Shown here in pieces: positions 4,140 through 5,522 of a stretch of DNA of 5,522 nt. The notes under the pieces are model-generated. The model saw only the letters and a list, made by a program, of their open reading frames with translations, did no database searches and was not told where the DNA came from. Numbering within the stretch: the stretch's first letter is position 1; each line of letters opens with the position of its first letter. Source of the DNA: Chitinophagaceae bacterium (GTDB lineage: Bacteria; Bacteroidota; Bacteroidia; Chitinophagales; Chitinophagaceae); assembly GCA_947463755.1 (NCBI GenBank), contig CANHUK010000148.1, positions 1-5,522 on the forward strand. Direction: 5' to 3'. The position numbers were made by a program, and so were the translations under genes.

Positions 4140-5522
4140 TCAAAACCAGCGGCGAGTATTCTCCGGCTGCACCGTGACGGGCTTCCGGGTATTGCGTTGC
4201 TGATTGGTGTATCCGGGTTCATAGCCTGGCTCTGCCGTGGGTACCGCCGAGATCTTGAACTTCGGCTCTTCTGCCTCCATCGGCTCGGAACCGCGCAGTT
4301 CCGGACCTCCCTGCTGACGACGATCAATGCTCAGGCTATCCTCTGTAACTTCCTCTTCTTCCTCACGGATGATGATCATCGTGCCACTGGCTTCACGCAA
4401 TTCGAACGCTTCGGGACTGCTCAGTTGGCGGGGGATCATCGTCCTGGCAGGGTTAGCCTTCACACGAAGCACTTCCACCGGAGCCTGATCCATCCGACCT
4501 TCGATCATATCACCGGCTTGGATATCGGAGATCTCGCCCCCGGTCGTATCGATGAATGTGGCACGGATCTGTGCCGGTTGCTCTTCGCAAGCAGCTGCAT
4601 CTTCAACCCGGGGACTGGCATCCGGGATCCTGATGAAAGGAATGGATGGATCGATGCGGATGCCATTGTCATTCTGATCAACCGGAAAGGTATCCCAGCT
4701 CGAAGAAATGGAGGTCGGGAAGTTGAAGGCTGGTTCCGCTTGAGGTATTGTGTCGGCAGCAGCTTCAGTTACATCCGGCAAAGTGATTGCCAGTTCGTCT
4801 TCTGCCGGGATTGCAGTGCTTATCTCTTCTTCCAGTGTTATTTCAGGTACGGTGGACGCATCAACGGGGATCTCAACTTCATCAAGCCCGATCTCAGTAT
4901 CCGTAATGTTGTCTGCTGTTGCATCAGCTTCCATCCAGGATTCGTCTGCCATGAGCTGTGCTTCGAGCATGGCTTCTGCATCATCCGTGTCCATAAAGAA
5001 GGTCTGATCTTCCATCAACCCCTCTTCGGTCTGTGCGATGGATATCAACTCCTCCTGTGCCGATGCTTCAGCTCCGGCATCCCCGATGATGTCCAGGGTA
5101 TCTGCAGTCAGGTCAGCTTCAGATGCAAAAAGCGTTTGCTCCTCCGTGGTCTCGACAAAAGCATTTTCAGTGGCCGCGATGAAGGGCTCTGCAGATGGTT
5201 CGATCTCAACAGGTACTTCCGTGCTCTGGGCTTCCAGCAACAGCATGGATGCGGAGGGCTCCGTCGCCTGGGTGGCTTCGGCAGCGATCTCACGATCGGT
5301 TGATGTTGGCAGGCTCTTGTCGTCGATCGCATCAGGCTGCGTGATGGGCAGCGGAACGACGTAATCGGGCAGGAAGGCCTCATCCATCGCAGGCACCAGG
5401 AAATCCGTATTTCCGCCGATCAGCGTGCTCACATCAACAGGTGAGGCCTGAACGTTGATCGCTTTGGGCATCTCGGATCCGGAGGCGACAGCGGTCGGGG
5501 TCAAGCTGTCGTTCTGCACCGC
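4140..5522 (-). CDS. Partial acidic low-complexity protein of unknown function (C-terminal part)
   Basis: The frame stays open to the right edge of the window, so the N-terminus is missing; the GTG at 5519 is probably just an internal Val. I do not recognise the family. Counting from that GTG, 459 residues are visible. The chain is rich in Glu, Asp, Ala, Thr, Ser, Pro and Ile and looks mostly disordered. Between R76 and R287 there is no Lys, Arg or His over 210 residues. After a single Cys (C311), a more ordered beta-like segment follows (about 317-384, including IRATFIDTTGG, IQAGDMIEGRM, VEVLRVKAN and SGTMIIIRE), then a run of five Glu (386-390) and a basic, Pro/Asn/Gln-rich tail (about 436-459) ending TRRWF. 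No membrane segment is visible in this part. The minus frame is favoured because the competing plus-strand frame gives a Cys-rich, pattern-free product. It might be a surface or periplasmic protein, but location is unknown. Confidence 0.75.
   Translation of the reverse strand, partial: AVQNDSLTPTAVASGSEMPKAINVQASPVDVSTLIGGNTDFLVPAMDEAFLPDYVVPLPITQPDAIDDKSLPTSTDREIAAEATQATEPSASMLLLEAQSTEVPVEIEPSAEPFIAATENAFVETTEEQTLFASEADLTADTLDIIGDAGAEASAQEELISIAQTEEGLMEDQTFFMDTDDAEAMLEAQLMADESWMEADATADNITDTEIGLDEVEIPVDASTVPEITLEEEISTAIPAEDELAITLPDVTEAAADTIPQAEPAFNFPTSISSSWDTFPVDQNDNGIRIDPSIPFIRIPDASPRVEDAAACEEQPAQIRATFIDTTGGEISDIQAGDMIEGRMDQAPVEVLRVKANPARTMIPRQLSSPEAFELREASGTMIIIREEEEEVTEDSLSIDRRQQGGPELRGSEPMEAEEPKFKISAVPTAEPGYEPGYTNQQRNTRKPVTVQPENTRRWF

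Noticed and set aside
3786..4203. Plus-strand frames across the hairpins and tRNA-Pro, with peptides such as GREDRIRTCDPLVPNQV
   Set aside because: These are translations of the antisense strand of the tRNA and the stem-loop element, a well-known source of spurious database proteins.
4197..5303. Plus-strand open frame of 368 codons opposite the acidic protein
   Set aside because: The product is rich in Cys, Phe and Arg without domain-like pattern. The minus frame is continuous to the window edge and ends naturally before the tRNA promoter.
5517..5519. GTG at 5519 as the start of the acidic protein
   Set aside because: The frame continues to the window edge without a stop, and the sequence after the GTG shows no signal peptide or start-like context, so the gene most likely begins outside the window.

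Overview
The window looks like part of a chromosome from a Bacteroidota bacterium, most likely a Chitinophagaceae-type soil or environmental lineage. Four things point this way. Two minus-strand promoters fit the Bacteroidota sigma-70 (sigma-ABfr) pattern TTTG-N19-TAnnTTTG, one of them perfectly, just upstream of a tRNA. Start codons lack Shine-Dalgarno sequences. The tRNA has no encoded CCA. The central gene pair (a Tat-type Gfo/Idh/MocA oxidoreductase and a DUF1080 protein) is common in sugar-degrading Bacteroidota. The phylum call is firm; the family is inference.

Layout: (1) 2-802, plus strand: the 3' end of a gene cut by the window edge. It encodes a beta-rich outer-membrane-type domain ending in an aromatic residue, with a YFSPDRY motif reminiscent of the C-terminal barrels of BcsC-like exopolysaccharide export proteins. 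(2) 830-861: a perfect 10-bp hairpin between convergent genes, probably a shared terminator. (3) 3646-923, minus strand: a two-gene operon with a 9-nt gap, coding for a secreted protein with two DUF1080 (3-keto-disaccharide hydrolase) domains and then a Gfo/Idh/MocA dehydrogenase with a Tat-like leader. A candidate promoter lies at 3666-3696. (4) 3803-4009: a dense intergenic stem-loop region with a strong minus-strand terminator, several nested hairpins and a 13-bp direct copy of the tRNA 3' end. (5) 4010-4083, minus strand: tRNA-Pro(UGG) with its own near-ideal promoter at 4092-4122. (6) 4140-5522, minus strand: the C-terminal part of a very acidic protein of unknown function, whose N-terminus lies beyond the window.

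The DUF1080 and Gfo/Idh/MocA proteins probably cooperate in the cell envelope. In the 3-keto-glycoside route known for these families, an NAD(P)-type dehydrogenase oxidises a sugar at C3 and a DUF1080 enzyme then cleaves the activated glycosidic bond. The flanking genes have no evident functional link to this pair. The most unusual items are the hairpin array bounded by a duplicated tRNA 3' end, the tandem DUF1080 fusion, the changed glycine loop of the oxidoreductase, and a 210-residue stretch without Lys, Arg or His in the acidic protein.
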